Counted from the first letter of the stretch, positions 7,102-17,560 are shown. The stretch is DNA of 64,000 bases from Clostridium muellerianum (GCF_012926525.1 NZ_JABBNI010000067.1:124001-188000); one strand, 5' to 3'. The notes: a model not told the origin generated them from the sequence alone. A program made the numbers and translations.

Positions 7102-8526
7102 ATGGAAATACCAATATTTATTGATAAACATAATGAAAAACCACTTTATATTCAGATATATCAATTCTACAAAAAGGCTATACTGGAAGGAACACTTAAA
7201 AAGGAGGATAGGCTGGAATCCATAATGCAGCTTAAAAATAGACTTGGTATAAGTAGAAATACAGTTCAGGCAGCATATGATCAACTATTATGTGAAGGAT
7301 ATATTTACAGTAAGAATGGAAGTGGATATTATGTAGAAGCTATAGAGCATCAGATAAAAACTATTAAAAATGAAAATAGACATTTAAAGCTTAAAAAGTT
7401 AAAAAGTATCCATATAGATGATAAGGTATACCATTGCAATTTTAAGCCTGGTTCAGTGGATCAGGAAAGTTTTCCATTTGCCATCTGGAGGAAAATTGAG
7501 CAAAGTGTTATGAAAAAAGAAAACATAGATATATTAGCTTATTCAGATCCTAGAGGTGAATTTCAACTAAGAAATCAAATTGCAGAATATGTTAAAAATT
7601 CAAGAGGAGTTGCTTGTTCACCTGAGCAGATAATTATAGGCGCAGGAACTCAAACCTTAATGGCAATATTATGTGACTTATTTAGTGAATCAAACAATAA
7701 GAATATTGCTTTTGAAGAACCAGGATTTTCAGCTGTAAGAAAGGTTTTTGAGTGGTATGGATATAATATAGAGCCAATTGAATTAACAAAAATGGGAATG
7801 AATATAGAAAAAATTGAGGAGATTAAAATAAATCCTAAGTTTATATATGTAACACCATCTAATCAACATCCTTTAGGAATGTCTATGCCTGTTTCAAATC
7901 GTATAAAACTTCTTAATTTTATTAATAAGTGTGGTGGATATATTATTGAAGATGATTATGATAGTGAATTTAGATATAATGTAAATCCAATACCTTCACT
8001 TAGAAATTTGGATAGTGAAAATAGAGTAATTTATCTTGGAACTTTTTCTAAGACTCTTTTTCCTGGAATGCATATTGGTTATATGATTTTACCTGAAAAT
8101 ATAATGAATACTTTTATTGAAAAGGGAAGCTTTATAAATCAGACTGCATCAAAAATTCATCAGCTTACCATTGCAGAATTTATGAAAGAGGGTTTACTTG
8201 AAGCTCACCTCAGAAAAATGAGAAGTATATATGCTAAAAAGCAGAAGTTTCTTATAAATTGTATAAGAAAAGAATTTGGAAATAATGTTCAGGTTTATGG
8301 TGAAAGCTCAGGACTTAATATTGCACTTCAGGTAAAAAACAATTTAAATGAATTGGAATTGATAAATAAAGCTTTAGAAAATGGAGTTAAGGTTTATCCT
8401 ATATCATTTTATTATTTTGATCAAAATAATTATAAGAAAAACAATATGGTACTAATGGGATATGGACATTTAAGTTTCGAGAAAATAGAAAATGGAATAA
8501 AACTTTTAAAAAATGCATGGTTTTGA
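7102..8526 (+). CDS. MocR/PdxR-type regulator (GntR winged helix plus aminotransferase domain)
   Basis: 474 aa from the ATG at 7102, chosen because AGGGGG lies nine bases upstream; an ATG nine bases earlier overlaps that site. Residues 1-75 are a GntR winged helix (LYIQIYQFYKKAI, then NRLGISRNTVQAAYDQL). From about 110 on is a fold-type I aminotransferase domain with IEDDYDSEF and the PLP lysine Lys317 in GTFSKTLFPG. MocR proteins use PLP or an amino acid adduct to control nearby genes. The divergent alaX-def-racemase operon is the likely target; pdxST genes are not in view. Confidence 0.92.
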   Translation: MEIPIFIDKHNEKPLYIQIYQFYKKAILEGTLKKEDRLESIMQLKNRLGISRNTVQAAYDQLLCEGYIYSKNGSGYYVEAIEHQIKTIKNENRHLKLKKLKSIHIDDKVYHCNFKPGSVDQESFPFAIWRKIEQSVMKKENIDILAYSDPRGEFQLRNQIAEYVKNSRGVACSPEQIIIGAGTQTLMAILCDLFSESNNKNIAFEEPGFSAVRKVFEWYGYNIEPIELTKMGMNIEKIEEIKINPKFIYVTPSNQHPLGMSMPVSNRIKLLNFINKCGGYIIEDDYDSEFRYNVNPIPSLRNLDSENRVIYLGTFSKTLFPGMHIGYMILPENIMNTFIEKGSFINQTASKIHQLTIAEFMKEGLLEAHLRKMRSIYAKKQKFLINCIRKEFGNNVQVYGESSGLNIALQVKNNLNELELINKALENGVKVYPISFYYFDQNNYKKNNMVLMGYGHLSFEKIENGIKLLKNAWF

Positions 8527-8545
8527 ATCCTATATAAAAATTTAT

Positions 8546-8595
8546 TATACAATACAAAGATTATGTTAACTAAGTTTAAAAGTAAACTAATCATA
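8546..8595 (+). repeat. 50-bp dispersed repeat, copy 1
   Basis: Core TTATGTTAACTAAGTTTAAA followed by AGTAAACTAAT. A copy with only a few differences is at 11900-11949. It lies just after the MocR gene. Confidence 0.6.
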
Positions 8596-8687
8596 TGTGT
8601 ATTTCTCTTTTCGTTTTCTGAATATAAAAAAACAGCTCTACACCATGAAGTGCTGAACTGCTTATGTATCAAAATCTATTTAGTTAA

Positions 8688-9332
8688 TCAAAGAATATCT
8701 ATTGCGCCATAGCCGTCAATTTGCACGATTTCTCCAAGATGTATAGGCACAGGAACTTTATAAAACGGTGCATAAGTTACAAGAGTATGATATTCGCCGT
8801 TTTTGCCACAAACATCAGCTCCGGTTTGTCTTATTTTATCCACAAGTTCAGTGGTGAGTTCTCTGCCTAAGAATTCATCATCAAGATACTTATGGTCAAC
8901 AACTTTAATAACAGCAGTAATGCCAGATTCAATTTCTTCTTTAACTGACGTTTCTCTGGAAGTTCCCCAAAGTGGAGTAAAGCATTCAAGTTCTGCGGCA
9001 TTACAAACGTTCTTATTCCATTCCAAATGCTCCTCTATATCTATATCACCAAAGACGCACACCTCAGCACCTAGGGTTTTAGCTTGTAGCAAAGCATTTG
9101 TAAAAGCTTCAACATATTTCTGTGCTCCAGTAGAACTGGCTGTTATAATCGGTAAACCGATTGAGTCGGCAATCTTTTCCGCTATATTTTGTGATATGCC
9201 GTGGAACCACGATCTACTATCCCTTTCATTTATTGCAGTGATAAGACAGATAGGCTCGTGTCCCGCTTCAATCATTTTATACATGGCAAGAGCAGAATCT
9301 TTGCCAAAACTATAAGACATTGCAAATTTCAA
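8688..9332 (-). CDS. Dph6-type ATP-pyrophosphatase (diphthine-ammonia ligase family)
   Basis: 214 aa from a TTG at 9332, preceded by AAGGTG; the GTG at 9341 overlaps that site and is less likely. The PP-loop SYSFGKDS is at residues 6-13 and the family C-terminal signature GADVCGKNGEYHTLV is intact. The fold adenylates a carboxyl or amide group. Bacteria lack diphthamide, so bacterial members probably act on a small molecule, and the reaction here is unknown. G+C and codon use are visibly higher than in neighbouring genes, which suggests recent transfer. Confidence 0.88.
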   Translation of the reverse strand: MKFAMSYSFGKDSALAMYKMIEAGHEPICLITAINERDSRSWFHGISQNIAEKIADSIGLPIITASSTGAQKYVEAFTNALLQAKTLGAEVCVFGDIDIEEHLEWNKNVCNAAELECFTPLWGTSRETSVKEEIESGITAVIKVVDHKYLDDEFLGRELTTELVDKIRQTGADVCGKNGEYHTLVTYAPFYKVPVPIHLGEIVQIDGYGAIDIL

Positions 9333-9371
9333 ATCTTTCACCTTCTCTTTAATTATTAATTATATAGGCTT

Positions 9372-9603
9372 TTAATGAATTTTTGAATAAATGAATTCAC
9401 GTAAATCGTACGTAGTTACAGCTAGCTTATTCCCACTTATACATAATGCTGCACCATATGAGTTTTCATTAACTTGTTTATAACCTTCAGCGTGAATTGT
9501 GCCCTGAGAATTAACATTTCCATACCAAAGAGCTCCTTCTCCTGTAGCAGAGAAGAAAAAGGATAATTGAAGCACATAGAACTAAAATTCGTTTAAATCT
9601 CAT
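9372..9603 (-). pseudogene. Small secreted peptide gene with a one-base frameshift
   Basis: A start ATG at 9603 after AAAGGAG opens a clear signal peptide (MRFKRILVLCASIIL). That frame then runs into junk, while the neighbouring frame continues as SATGEGALWYGNVNSQG to a stop at 9372. Removing one T from the T5 run near 9557-9561 joins them into about 76 aa: signal peptide, then a 55-60 residue mature peptide with one Cys. Small exported factor or bacteriocin-like peptide are both possible; I recognise no family. The shift could be a real mutation or a sequencing error. Confidence 0.55.
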
Positions 9604-10085
9604 AAGTTCTCCTTTCGGTCTTAACAAACTTTTTAAACATTTTTTTAAGATTTCAACATAATTATTATAGCACTTTGCAATATAACTTTGTACAAGTATT
9701 TTTAAAATATGGAAATATACACTAAATATTAAAGTTTTAACCAATTGCCAATGACAGCCATATATCTTATTGAATATTTTTCATAATAATTAAATTATAC
9801 ATAATATATTTGGCAAGACTCTTAAGTGAGTTGATATAAATGCCAAACAAGGAAAGAGGTAATTTTAAAGGTGATATTCATCATATATTGCAAAGAGGCA
9901 ATAACAGGGAATATATATTTCAGGATTGAAGCAACAATTAAGTCTAGATTGCAATGAAATTGTGATTAAATTGTAACATTTACAATATAAAATAAAATCA
10001 TCAAATGGAGATTAAATAAGTTTTCAGTTTTTAGACTAAGTTTCCATAAAATAATTACACAAATGAAATATGAGGGGGATTCAAC
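9604..10085. other. Intergenic region upstream of chemoreceptor 1
   Basis: About 480 AT-rich bases between the secreted-peptide remnant and the chemoreceptor. GAGGGGG precedes the chemoreceptor start. There is no open frame with a ribosome site. A loose GGCA/TGCC pairing occurs near 9810-9850. No recognisable riboswitch. Confidence 0.4.
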
Positions 10086-11786
10086 ATGAATTTTATTAAG
10101 AATTTAAAAATCGTACATAAAATTACTTTACTTTCTGCTAGTTTCTTTATTTTTCTTTTATTGCTGGGTGTTACTTCAATATTACAAGCATCAAAGGTAA
10201 ACTATGGAATTAAACAATTAAGTGAATCAAGATTGGCACCAATTGTAGAATTAGAAAAAGCCAAATCCAATATAGAGTATATAAGAACTAAATCTAGTTC
10301 ATTAATGGATGCAACAGATGATAAGACAAGAGAGACTGTAAAAGCTGATCTTACAACTCACATAAAAGCTGTAGATAAAGCTTTAGAAAATTATAAAAAT
10401 AACAGCGAATATAAAACTTTACTTGATAACTATGATAAATTTATATCAGCTGAAGAAGCTTTTATAAAAATAGCTGAAACTGGAAATATTACCAAGCAAG
10501 GACCTCCTACTGAAGCAATTAATCTTGATAAAACCAAAATTTCTGTTGTGGCATCTTTTGATGAAATTATAAATAAACATGTTGCATCAGCAAATTCTAC
10601 ATATGAAATAAGTAAAAAGGTTTTTGGAAGTACAATGATTATAATAATATCACTTGTAGTTGTATGCTTGATTATAACAGGAATTTTATCTTGGATTATA
10701 ATTAAAGAAACTGTTGTTCCAATTAAAAAGGTTACTGAAAGATTAAAACAGATTTCCAATAATAATGGAGACTTAACTCAAAGAATAGGATATGAAAGCA
10801 AGGATGAAATAGGAGAGCTTAGTTCAAATTTTGATATGTTTATTGATAAGTTGCATTTGATTATTAAAGAGATATATGGTTCTGCAAATACTATTTCAGC
10901 CTCAAGTGAGGAATTAAGTATGGCAACAAAAACTACTGCAGAGTCACTTAACACTATATCAGAAACTGTTTCAGAAATAGCATCCAGTACTTCTGATGGA
11001 GCAGCTGTTTCCGAAGAAACTTCAGCACATCTTGCAGAAGTAGCAAGGTTTACTGAAGCAACTTCTTTAGCAACCAAAAATACTACAAGGAATAGTAAAA
11101 GGGCAAAAGGAGCAGCAGAGGATGGTTCAATTAAAATATCTGAAATTGTTTCATCTATAACAGACATAGAAGATTCTTCTAAACAGGTATCTTTTATGAT
11201 AAGTGAATTAGATAATTCCTCAAAAAAGATAGGAGATATTATTCAAATTATAACTGGCATATCAGAACAGACCAATATGCTAGCACTAAATGCAGCAATA
11301 GAAGCAGCACGTGCAGGAGAAGCTGGAAAGGGATTTTCTGTAGTAGCTGATGAAATAAGAAAGCTTGCAGATGAAAGCAATTCTGCAGCCAAGCAAATAT
11401 CTGATTTAATAAAAGAAAATCAGTTAAAATCTGCTTCAGCTGTAAGTTCAGTTAGCAAAGTAGAAGAAAAAGTATCTCTTGGAGTTAACAAAGCTTCTGA
11501 AGTTGGACAAATTATGAAAAATATAATTGAAAATACACAGGAGATTGTAAATGAAGTAGAAGAAATTGATAAATCTACAGAAACTCAAGTTGAAAGTACT
11601 AAAGAAATGGAGATGGCTATAAATACTGTAGCTGCTAACTCAAGTGAAATAGCAGCAGGAACTGAAAATATAAGCGCAAGTATTGAAGAACAATTGAGCA
11701 TTGTGAATGAAGTTGAAAGAACCACAGAAAATTTATCAGAAATGTCAAGAAAATTAAAAGAAATAGTTTCTGGATTTAGAGTATAA
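10086..11786 (+). CDS. Methyl-accepting chemotaxis protein (4HB sensor type)
   Basis: 566 aa. Membrane helix at about 13-33, periplasmic helical bundle to about 180 (four-helix-bundle type), second membrane helix about 185-208, HAMP about 210-262, then the coiled-coil signalling domain. The hairpin tip is visible at about 395-430 ([36 protein letters not shown], given here as its key parts [19 protein letters not shown] and [13 protein letters not shown]). It should signal to CheA/CheW, which are not in the window. The ligand is unknown. Has its own terminator. Confidence 0.95.
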   Translation: MNFIKNLKIVHKITLLSASFFIFLLLLGVTSILQASKVNYGIKQLSESRLAPIVELEKAKSNIEYIRTKSSSLMDATDDKTRETVKADLTTHIKAVDKALENYKNNSEYKTLLDNYDKFISAEEAFIKIAETGNITKQGPPTEAINLDKTKISVVASFDEIINKHVASANSTYEISKKVFGSTMIIIISLVVVCLIITGILSWIIIKETVVPIKKVTERLKQISNNNGDLTQRIGYESKDEIGELSSNFDMFIDKLHLIIKEIYGSANTISASSEELSMATKTTAESLNTISETVSEIASSTSDGAAVSEETSAHLAEVARFTEATSLATKNTTRNSKRAKGAAEDGSIKISEIVSSITDIEDSSKQVSFMISELDNSSKKIGDIIQIITGISEQTNMLALNAAIEAARAGEAGKGFSVVADEIRKLADESNSAAKQISDLIKENQLKSASAVSSVSKVEEKVSLGVNKASEVGQIMKNIIENTQEIVNEVEEIDKSTETQVESTKEMEMAINTVAANSSEIAAGTENISASIEEQLSIVNEVERTTENLSEMSRKLKEIVSGFRV

Positions 11787-11811
11787 AACAATTTAACAGC
11801 ATATATAAAGT

Positions 11812-11856
11812 GAGCTTATCAAAATGCATGCATATGAGTTTTGATAAGCTCTTTTT
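11812..11856 (+). terminator. Terminator of chemoreceptor 1
   Basis: Perfect 13-bp stem, GAGCTTATCAAAA with TTTTGATAAGCTC, followed by TTTTT. Confidence 0.9.
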
Positions 11857-11899
11857 ATAAATATTTTTATCTGGCATGAAAAGGTTTATGAAAATTAGA

Positions 11900-11949
11900 T
11901 ATACAATACAATAATTATGTTAACTAAATTTAAAAGTAAACTAATAATA
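11900..11949 (+). repeat. 50-bp dispersed repeat, copy 2
   Basis: Core TTATGTTAACTAAATTTAAA followed by AGTAAACTAAT, matching 8546-8595. It lies about 120 bases upstream of the AraC remnant. Confidence 0.6.
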
Positions 11950-12069
11950 GAAACAAAATTTAAAAATAATTGGTAACTTTGACTATTATATCTGTCTTAT
12001 GATAGCATTTAAAGACAGGATATATACTCAGGAAGAGTTTAATATATAGAGGTAGAAAGGAGTGGCTTT

Positions 12070-12213
12070 ATGGATTGGCTTAGTGCAATGAATGAGGCAG
12101 TAAAATATATGGAGGATAACATTACTAAAAAGTTTGACATTGAGAAAGTAGCTAAAATTGCATTGTCACCACTAGATTATAGATGTGAAATTTGGGTTCC
12201 TATTAGAAAATAA
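12070..12213 (+). pseudogene. AraC-family regulator reduced to 47 codons by internal deletion
   Basis: A strong ribosome site (AAAGGAGTGG) precedes MDWLSAMNEAVKYMEDNITK and KFDIEKVAKIALSP, which is the usual start of AraC proteins with a C-terminal GyrI-like effector domain. The frame then jumps to LDYRCEIWVPIRK and stops; that ending is typical of the C-terminus of the same family (about 280-300 aa). Roughly 240 codons therefore appear to have been lost in frame. An inverted repeat CTGTCTT/AAGACAG at 11992-12018 lies upstream and may be the old operator. Confidence 0.7.
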
Positions 12214-12217
12214 AGAA

Positions 12218-12325
12218 AATGAGGTTGTCATTAAGAATAAATATTACAATATATTGAATTTGTCATTGATTTGTAAAGCAATATATTGTATATAAATTTC
12301 TTAATGCCATAGCCTCATTTTTTTT
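12218..12325. terminator. Long imperfect hairpin after the AraC remnant
   Basis: Arms of about 37 bases pair with few mismatches: GAGGTTGTCATTAAGAA with its partner TTCTTAATGCCATAGCCTC, and an inner ACAATATATTG/CAATATATTGT. A T8 run follows on the plus strand. It is the probable original terminator of the AraC gene. Confidence 0.65.
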
Positions 12326-12714
12326 ATGTAACAAATCTAAAAAAATATTTTTATTAAATCTCGATTTACAAGGTAAAAATTAGATGAAATGTATTGTATA
12401 AATAAAGGAATTAGGGTTAAACTGTAGAATTTATTACATAGATGCAACAATTATGGCATTATTTTATAATGTTCCTATTTCCATATTTAAAATATGTGGT
12501 ATGAGTTTGTTAGATATTGCAAGTGGAATAATGAATTCTAATTATGTAGTAAAAAGCGTAAGAATGTGCTAATATATTTAAATAATAATGGTTGTAAATA
12601 GTGATTTCTTTTAGATTTAATAGGTAAAAATATGCTGTGTTTTTATTGTAGAAGTATTTAAAAAAAGACTTTTAATTGCTCAGCAAAAATTAATTATTTC
12701 ATTTGGAGGTATAT
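12326..12714. other. Intergenic region upstream of the HD-GYP gene
   Basis: About 390 AT-rich bases. A 39-codon frame (12453-12572) lacks a ribosome site. The HD-GYP ribosome site TTGGAGGT is at the right end. Nothing else supported. Confidence 0.4.
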
Positions 12715-13785
12715 ATGAGAGTTATTAGTGTCTCCAGCCTGAAGGGAAATGAAATCCTTGGAAGGCAGATTTATGATGAATTTGGTAGAGTTTTACTTAA
12801 CGTTGGAGTAAAATTAAAACCTTATTATATAGAAAAAATTAAAGAACTTGGGATTAGTTCAGTATATATTGATGATGATATATCAAAAAATGTTGTTATT
12901 GAAGAAAGTATTTCTGAAAAGACAAGACAAATGAGTAAAAGTGCTGTTAAGGAAATGATTGGAAGATATTGCCGTGAGGGTAAAACTGACGACAGTAGTG
13001 TTATGAATTCAGTTAACGCAGTAATTGAAGATGTAGTATCTAATAAAGATGTTTTAATAAATGTTGCAGAAATAAGTGCAAGTGATAACAACATATATTC
13101 CCATTCGGTAAATGTTTGTGTATTATCTACAATAATAGGAACTCATATGGGATACAGTGTTATGAAGCTTAAAGATATAGCTGCAGGTGCTATGCTACAT
13201 GATATAGGCAAGATAAAAATTATGAATGATAGTAAACTTTTAGATAATTTTGAGACTAAGGAAGAATTAGATAAATATATTACATTAATGCATCCAAAAG
13301 TTGGTTATGATTTTTTAGGATCTCAGTATATTTGGAGTGCATCCGTTAAGGTAGTTGCATTAATGCATCATGAAAGAAGTGATGGCAGTGGATATCCTTT
13401 AAAATTACAGGGTGATGAAATAAACAAAATTGCAAAGATGGTATCCATATGTGATGTGTTTGATAACTTAATATCAGGCAGGAACGGGTTGGAAAGTAAA
13501 AATGTACATGAAGTTATTGAATATCTTGTGGGTGTGAGCAATAATTATTTTGATACAGAAATGGTAAGAAAATTTACCATGAACATAGCTGCTTTTCCAA
13601 CAGGTAGTGCAGTTATTTTAAGTTCAAATGAAAAAGGTTTAGTAGTAAAGCAAAATAACTCAATGCCAATGCGACCTGTGGTAAAAGTTATATATGATAA
13701 GTTTGGAAATTTAATTTCAGAACCTTATGAAATTGATTTATTAAAAGAATTAACTCTTTTTATTACACAAACTTGTGAACTTTAA
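12715..13785 (+). CDS. HD-GYP domain protein (probable cyclic di-GMP phosphodiesterase)
   Basis: 356 aa from the ATG at 12715, picked because TTGGAGGT lies directly upstream. The N-terminal 60 residues ([20 protein letters not shown]) form a small domain common in HD-GYP proteins. The HD pair is His162-Asp163 (AMLHDIGK), and the GYP part is [11 protein letters not shown], with His218, His219 and Asp223. Members hydrolyse cyclic di-GMP to GMP. It lies 16 bases before the hybrid kinase, so it is cotranscribed with it. Confidence 0.93.
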   Translation: MRVISVSSLKGNEILGRQIYDEFGRVLLNVGVKLKPYYIEKIKELGISSVYIDDDISKNVVIEESISEKTRQMSKSAVKEMIGRYCREGKTDDSSVMNSVNAVIEDVVSNKDVLINVAEISASDNNIYSHSVNVCVLSTIIGTHMGYSVMKLKDIAAGAMLHDIGKIKIMNDSKLLDNFETKEELDKYITLMHPKVGYDFLGSQYIWSASVKVVALMHHERSDGSGYPLKLQGDEINKIAKMVSICDVFDNLISGRNGLESKNVHEVIEYLVGVSNNYFDTEMVRKFTMNIAAFPTGSAVILSSNEKGLVVKQNNSMPMRPVVKVIYDKFGNLISEPYEIDLLKELTLFITQTCEL

Positions 13786-13801
13786 ATTTAAGGAGGACGT
13801 T

Positions 13802-16645
13802 ATGAGTTGTGAAGGCAATTGCATAAATATTAAGTATTCCAATGATTGTTTGAAATTAATTAATAATACTTTTGAAAGACTTTTAGATGTAAATAGTATT
13901 AATTATCAGATTGAGTTAAAAAAATCATTAGAAGAAATAGGTTTATTTTTTGATTTGGATAGAATTTATATCTATTACTTTTCTAAAGATCCTACTTTTA
14001 TGCAAATAGAATGTCAATGGAATAAGAAAGATATAAGGCTAAAAAGGGAGGTAGAAGAAGAAGAGGTAGTTTATGCTCTCCCATGGTTGATTCGCGAGAT
14101 TAAGAATAAGGATTTTGTTGTAATAAATAATGCAGACGAATTTCCTGATGAAGCAGTATTTGAAAAAGAAGCTTTTTTTAATGAAGAAATCAAAGCATCT
14201 CTTATAGTTCCATTAAAAAGCGAAAATAAATTAATTGGATTCATAGGTCATGAAAGTTTATCAAAGTCTATGACATGGGAAGAATATCAAGTTAATATAT
14301 TAAGAGACATTTCAAAGGCTTTTTCATATACAAGAGCAAGAATTGTAAAGGAAAAAACATATAAAAAGGCTCTTAGTGGACAAGCAATTTTGCTTAATAA
14401 TTGTGAATCACAGATTTGGGCTTTAAGTAATGTTACTTCTTATGCAACTGTTAATGAAGCTCATGCAAAGTTTTTTGGAAAGAAAAAAAGTGATTTAGAA
14501 TATCAGGATTTATACGATATATTTGATATAGATACTGCAAATAAGCTTTCTGCAAGCAATTGGGAGTTGTTTCAAAATAATGGGCCAGCAGAAAAAGAGC
14601 TTGAGATTAAAAACTTTCGTGGTGAAAATAGACTGCTTCAAATAAAAAGTAAGCCACAGAAAGATAAGACAGGTAATATTAAGTATCTTATTTGCACTGC
14701 TGAGGATATTACAGAACAGAGATTATCAGAAAGAGAGTTATACAAGGCAAAAGAGCAGGCTGAAGCAGCAAATATTGCAAAGAGTCAGTTCCTTGCAAAC
14801 ATGTCTCATGAAATAAGAACTCCAATGAATGGAATATTTGGATTTCTTGATTTGCTTCAATCTACTAATTTGTCTTTAGAACAAAAAGACTTTATACGTG
14901 AAGCAAAATCTGCTTCAGAGGTATTATTATATATTATTAATGATATATTAGATTTTTCAAAGATTGAAGCTAAAAAGCTGACTATGGAAAAGATTAAATT
15001 TAATTTAAGAAATACTATAGAAGATGCAGTTTCGCTACTTGTTCCTAAGGTAGTAGAAAAGGATCTTGAACTTTATACTATGATTAAAGAAAAGGTTCCA
15101 GAAGAAGTTATTGGTGATCCATCAAGGCTTAGACAGGTTTTAAATAATCTTATAAGTAATGCAGTAAAATTTACTAAGAAGGGTGAGATTTCTGTTACAG
15201 TTGATTGCTTAAATGAAGATAATGAAATAGCTTTACTTCACTTTGAAGTAAAAGATACTGGGATTGGAATTCGTAAGGATAAGATTAATAAGATATTTCA
15301 ATCATTTAGTCAGGCAGATACCTCTACAACCAGAAAGTATGGAGGCACGGGGCTAGGACTTGCCATATCTAGTGAATTGGTAAAAATGATGGGTGGTGAA
15401 ATTCATGTTGAAAGTATATTTGGAGAAGGGTCTACCTTCAAATTTAATGTGCGATTAAAGATTGCAAAAAGAGCATCAGAGCATAAATTTGCGTTTGAAA
15501 AGCTTGATGGTGTTAATATTTTGATTGTTGATGATAACACAAACAACAGGAAGATTGTTACTTCATATCTGCAAGGAACAGGGATTAAAGTATTTGAAGC
15601 TGAGAATGGTAGTAGTGCCATTACCACAATCCTTTCAAATGCAAATACAAAAAACAAAATAAATGTTGCGATTATAAACTATCATATGAATGATATGAGT
15701 GGTTATGAACTTGCAAATACATTAAAAACAATACCCTTTGCAAAGGATACTAAATTAATACTTTTAACTTCTATGACTCAAAAGGGGGATGCTAAGGCTG
15801 CTAAACAACATGGATTTTCATCTTATTTGAGTAAACCTGTCAGAAGAGACGATTTACTCGGTTGTATCGCCATAGTATTAGGGCTTAAAAAAGAAGAAGA
15901 ACAGCAAGTTATAACTAAACATATAGGTAAGGAAGTTAAAAATGAATTAAAACCGAATATTTTATTGGTTGAAGACAATAAAATGAATCGTAAAATTGTT
16001 ATAACCATGCTTAAATCACATGATATGACCTGTGATGTGGCAGTGGATGGTAGTGAAGCGCTGAAAGCAGTAGCAGAAAAAGATTATGATGTTGTTTTTA
16101 TGGATTGTCAGATGCCAGTAATGGATGGGTATGAGTGCACATCTAAAATAAGGCTATTAGAAGGAGATAAAAAGCATACTACAATTATTGCAATGACTGC
16201 TAATGCTATGGAGGGTGACTCAGAAAAGTGTATTAAAATTGGAATGGATGGTTATATCAGCAAACCTATTAATTTTGATACTATGTTTAGCATTATAGAG
16301 GAGAATACCAAAGACAGAGGGATTGTAAATAATTATAATAGGATAATAGATGATAATATTGATTACTTTGTAAAAACCACAGGACTTGATAAAGAGGATG
16401 CAAAAGAAATACTTGAAGAATATGTAAGGTGTTTACCTGATTTATTGTCAGGTATTAGACATGCTATAGATGATAGTGATTTTGATAAATTAGCTGGTTT
16501 AATTCATGAGTTAAAAGGTTCTTCAGGAACTCTAAGAATAGTTTCGATTCATGAATTGGCAGTAAAACTAGAGAAGGCAGCTTTTAAGCAAGAAATAAAT
16601 GAATGTGCTGTATTTTTTGATAAAATAAAAGACCTACTTCACTAA
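13802..16645 (+). CDS. Hybrid sensor histidine kinase (GAF-PAS-HisKA-HATPase-REC-REC-HPt)
   Basis: 947 aa from the ATG at 13802 after AAGGAGG. GAF-like domain about 20-185, PAS about 195-315, HisKA with His336 ([11 protein letters not shown]), HATPase with DTGIGI and GTGLGLAIS, two receiver domains, and a C-terminal HPt with His902 (HELKGSSG). Receiver 2 has its phospho-Asp768 (FMDCQMP). Receiver 1 has Asn626 (IINYHMN) where Asp is expected, so it is likely a non-phosphorylated pseudo-receiver. No membrane segments: a soluble phosphorelay kinase. The next gene, a single receiver, is a plausible output. Confidence 0.95.
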   Translation: MSCEGNCINIKYSNDCLKLINNTFERLLDVNSINYQIELKKSLEEIGLFFDLDRIYIYYFSKDPTFMQIECQWNKKDIRLKREVEEEEVVYALPWLIREIKNKDFVVINNADEFPDEAVFEKEAFFNEEIKASLIVPLKSENKLIGFIGHESLSKSMTWEEYQVNILRDISKAFSYTRARIVKEKTYKKALSGQAILLNNCESQIWALSNVTSYATVNEAHAKFFGKKKSDLEYQDLYDIFDIDTANKLSASNWELFQNNGPAEKELEIKNFRGENRLLQIKSKPQKDKTGNIKYLICTAEDITEQRLSERELYKAKEQAEAANIAKSQFLANMSHEIRTPMNGIFGFLDLLQSTNLSLEQKDFIREAKSASEVLLYIINDILDFSKIEAKKLTMEKIKFNLRNTIEDAVSLLVPKVVEKDLELYTMIKEKVPEEVIGDPSRLRQVLNNLISNAVKFTKKGEISVTVDCLNEDNEIALLHFEVKDTGIGIRKDKINKIFQSFSQADTSTTRKYGGTGLGLAISSELVKMMGGEIHVESIFGEGSTFKFNVRLKIAKRASEHKFAFEKLDGVNILIVDDNTNNRKIVTSYLQGTGIKVFEAENGSSAITTILSNANTKNKINVAIINYHMNDMSGYELANTLKTIPFAKDTKLILLTSMTQKGDAKAAKQHGFSSYLSKPVRRDDLLGCIAIVLGLKKEEEQQVITKHIGKEVKNELKPNILLVEDNKMNRKIVITMLKSHDMTCDVAVDGSEALKAVAEKDYDVVFMDCQMPVMDGYECTSKIRLLEGDKKHTTIIAMTANAMEGDSEKCIKIGMDGYISKPINFDTMFSIIEENTKDRGIVNNYNRIIDDNIDYFVKTTGLDKEDAKEILEEYVRCLPDLLSGIRHAIDDSDFDKLAGLIHELKGSSGTLRIVSIHELAVKLEKAAFKQEINECAVFFDKIKDLLH

Positions 16646-16687
16646 AGAGGATCTTTAAAAATTAGAGTTATAAAGGAGTTTTTTTAT

Positions 16688-17050
16688 ATGAAAAAGGTAC
16701 TAATAGTTGATAATTCATCATATATGAGGATGTTTGTAAAAAAGATTATTGAAAAAGGAGGTTTCCATAGCATATTTGGTGCATCAAATAAAGATGAAGC
16801 CATAGAGATGTTTAAGATTGAGAAACCAGATATTGTACTTTTAGATTTGAACATGTCTGAATTCAGGATGGATGGTATTCATGTATTAACTGATATAATG
16901 AAAATTGATCCTAAAGCAGATGTAATTATTATGTCGGCAGTAGGACATGAAGAAGTAAAAGATGAATGTATATCACTTGGAGCTAAGGGCTATATTAGGA
17001 AACCTTTTGATACTGAAAGTTTACTGAAAGTATTAGAGGAATTCAAGTAA
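16688..17050 (+). CDS. CheY-like single-domain response regulator
   Basis: 120 aa. Receiver domain with acidic residues in LIVDNS (one of the usual acidic pair is replaced by Asn), phospho-Asp53 (VLLDLNM), a Ser/Ala switch (MSAVG) and Lys in IRKPF. It resembles stand-alone clostridial CheY-like proteins. Ribosome site AAAGGAG. It ends the operon with the HD-GYP and hybrid kinase genes and may receive phosphate from the HPt domain. Confidence 0.92.
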   Translation: MKKVLIVDNSSYMRMFVKKIIEKGGFHSIFGASNKDEAIEMFKIEKPDIVLLDLNMSEFRMDGIHVLTDIMKIDPKADVIIMSAVGHEEVKDECISLGAKGYIRKPFDTESLLKVLEEFK

Positions 17051-17062
17051 GATTATACAAAC

Positions 17063-17100
17063 TCTGCTTTTACAATTATGCATAATTGTAAAAGAGATTA
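17063..17100 (+). terminator. Terminator of the HD-GYP/kinase/receiver operon
   Basis: A 28-base perfect palindrome (CTTTTACAATTATG and its complement) at 17067-17094, followed by a T-rich run, 16 bases after the receiver stop. Confidence 0.75.
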
Positions 17101-17366
17101 TTATTTTATTTGAGTATTGGCTTTAAAATAATAAATCTAGTTTTTTTATTTAATATGCCGAATGGAATGAAATATAGTAGTGATTGGTATAAGATTATGG
17201 TAAATATAGCAGTTAGTGAAAATTTGAGGCTATATAAATACAGAAATTCGAAAAAATATTAAAAAAATGTATCTAATTTTATAATGAGTCAGGTATTTTA
17301 CATATTTAGAAGTTTAAAAATAATGTTTGAATTTTAGACAATACAATAACATGATCTAATAGAATA

Positions 17367-17410
17367 AATTAAGAAGCTATGCGTAAATAACGCAATATAG
17401 CTTCTTAATT
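17367..17410. other. Strong isolated hairpin in an 870-base gene-free region
   Basis: Outer arms AATTAAGAAGCTAT and ATAGCTTCTTAATT enclose an inner GCGTAAATAACGC stem-loop. No gene ends near it. It may end an unrecognised short transcript. The rest of 17101-17560 shows nothing I can support. Confidence 0.45.
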
Positions 17411-17560
17411 CATTTAATACAGTAATTTCAAAACGTTGTAATAGTATTAAAAAATTAGAATAATATGATAATGTTTTCCTGTGTACAAATGTCAATAAAA
17501 CAAATTTTAAACTAAAATGTTTGTTTCATATTTTGGTAAGATTTTATCTTATATCAAGTT

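Noticed and set aside
9372-9560. Lactococcin 972-type bacteriocin
   Set aside because: Size and signal peptide fit loosely, but the conserved Tyr/His/Lys pattern of that family is not seen.
12453-12572. 39-codon frame MALFYNVPISIFKICG... upstream of the HD-GYP gene
   Set aside because: No ribosome site, no recognisable family, and its length is expected by chance in AT-rich DNA.
16050-16280. Second kinase or separate gene inside the hybrid kinase
   Set aside because: The frame is continuous through both receivers and HPt with no internal ribosome site.
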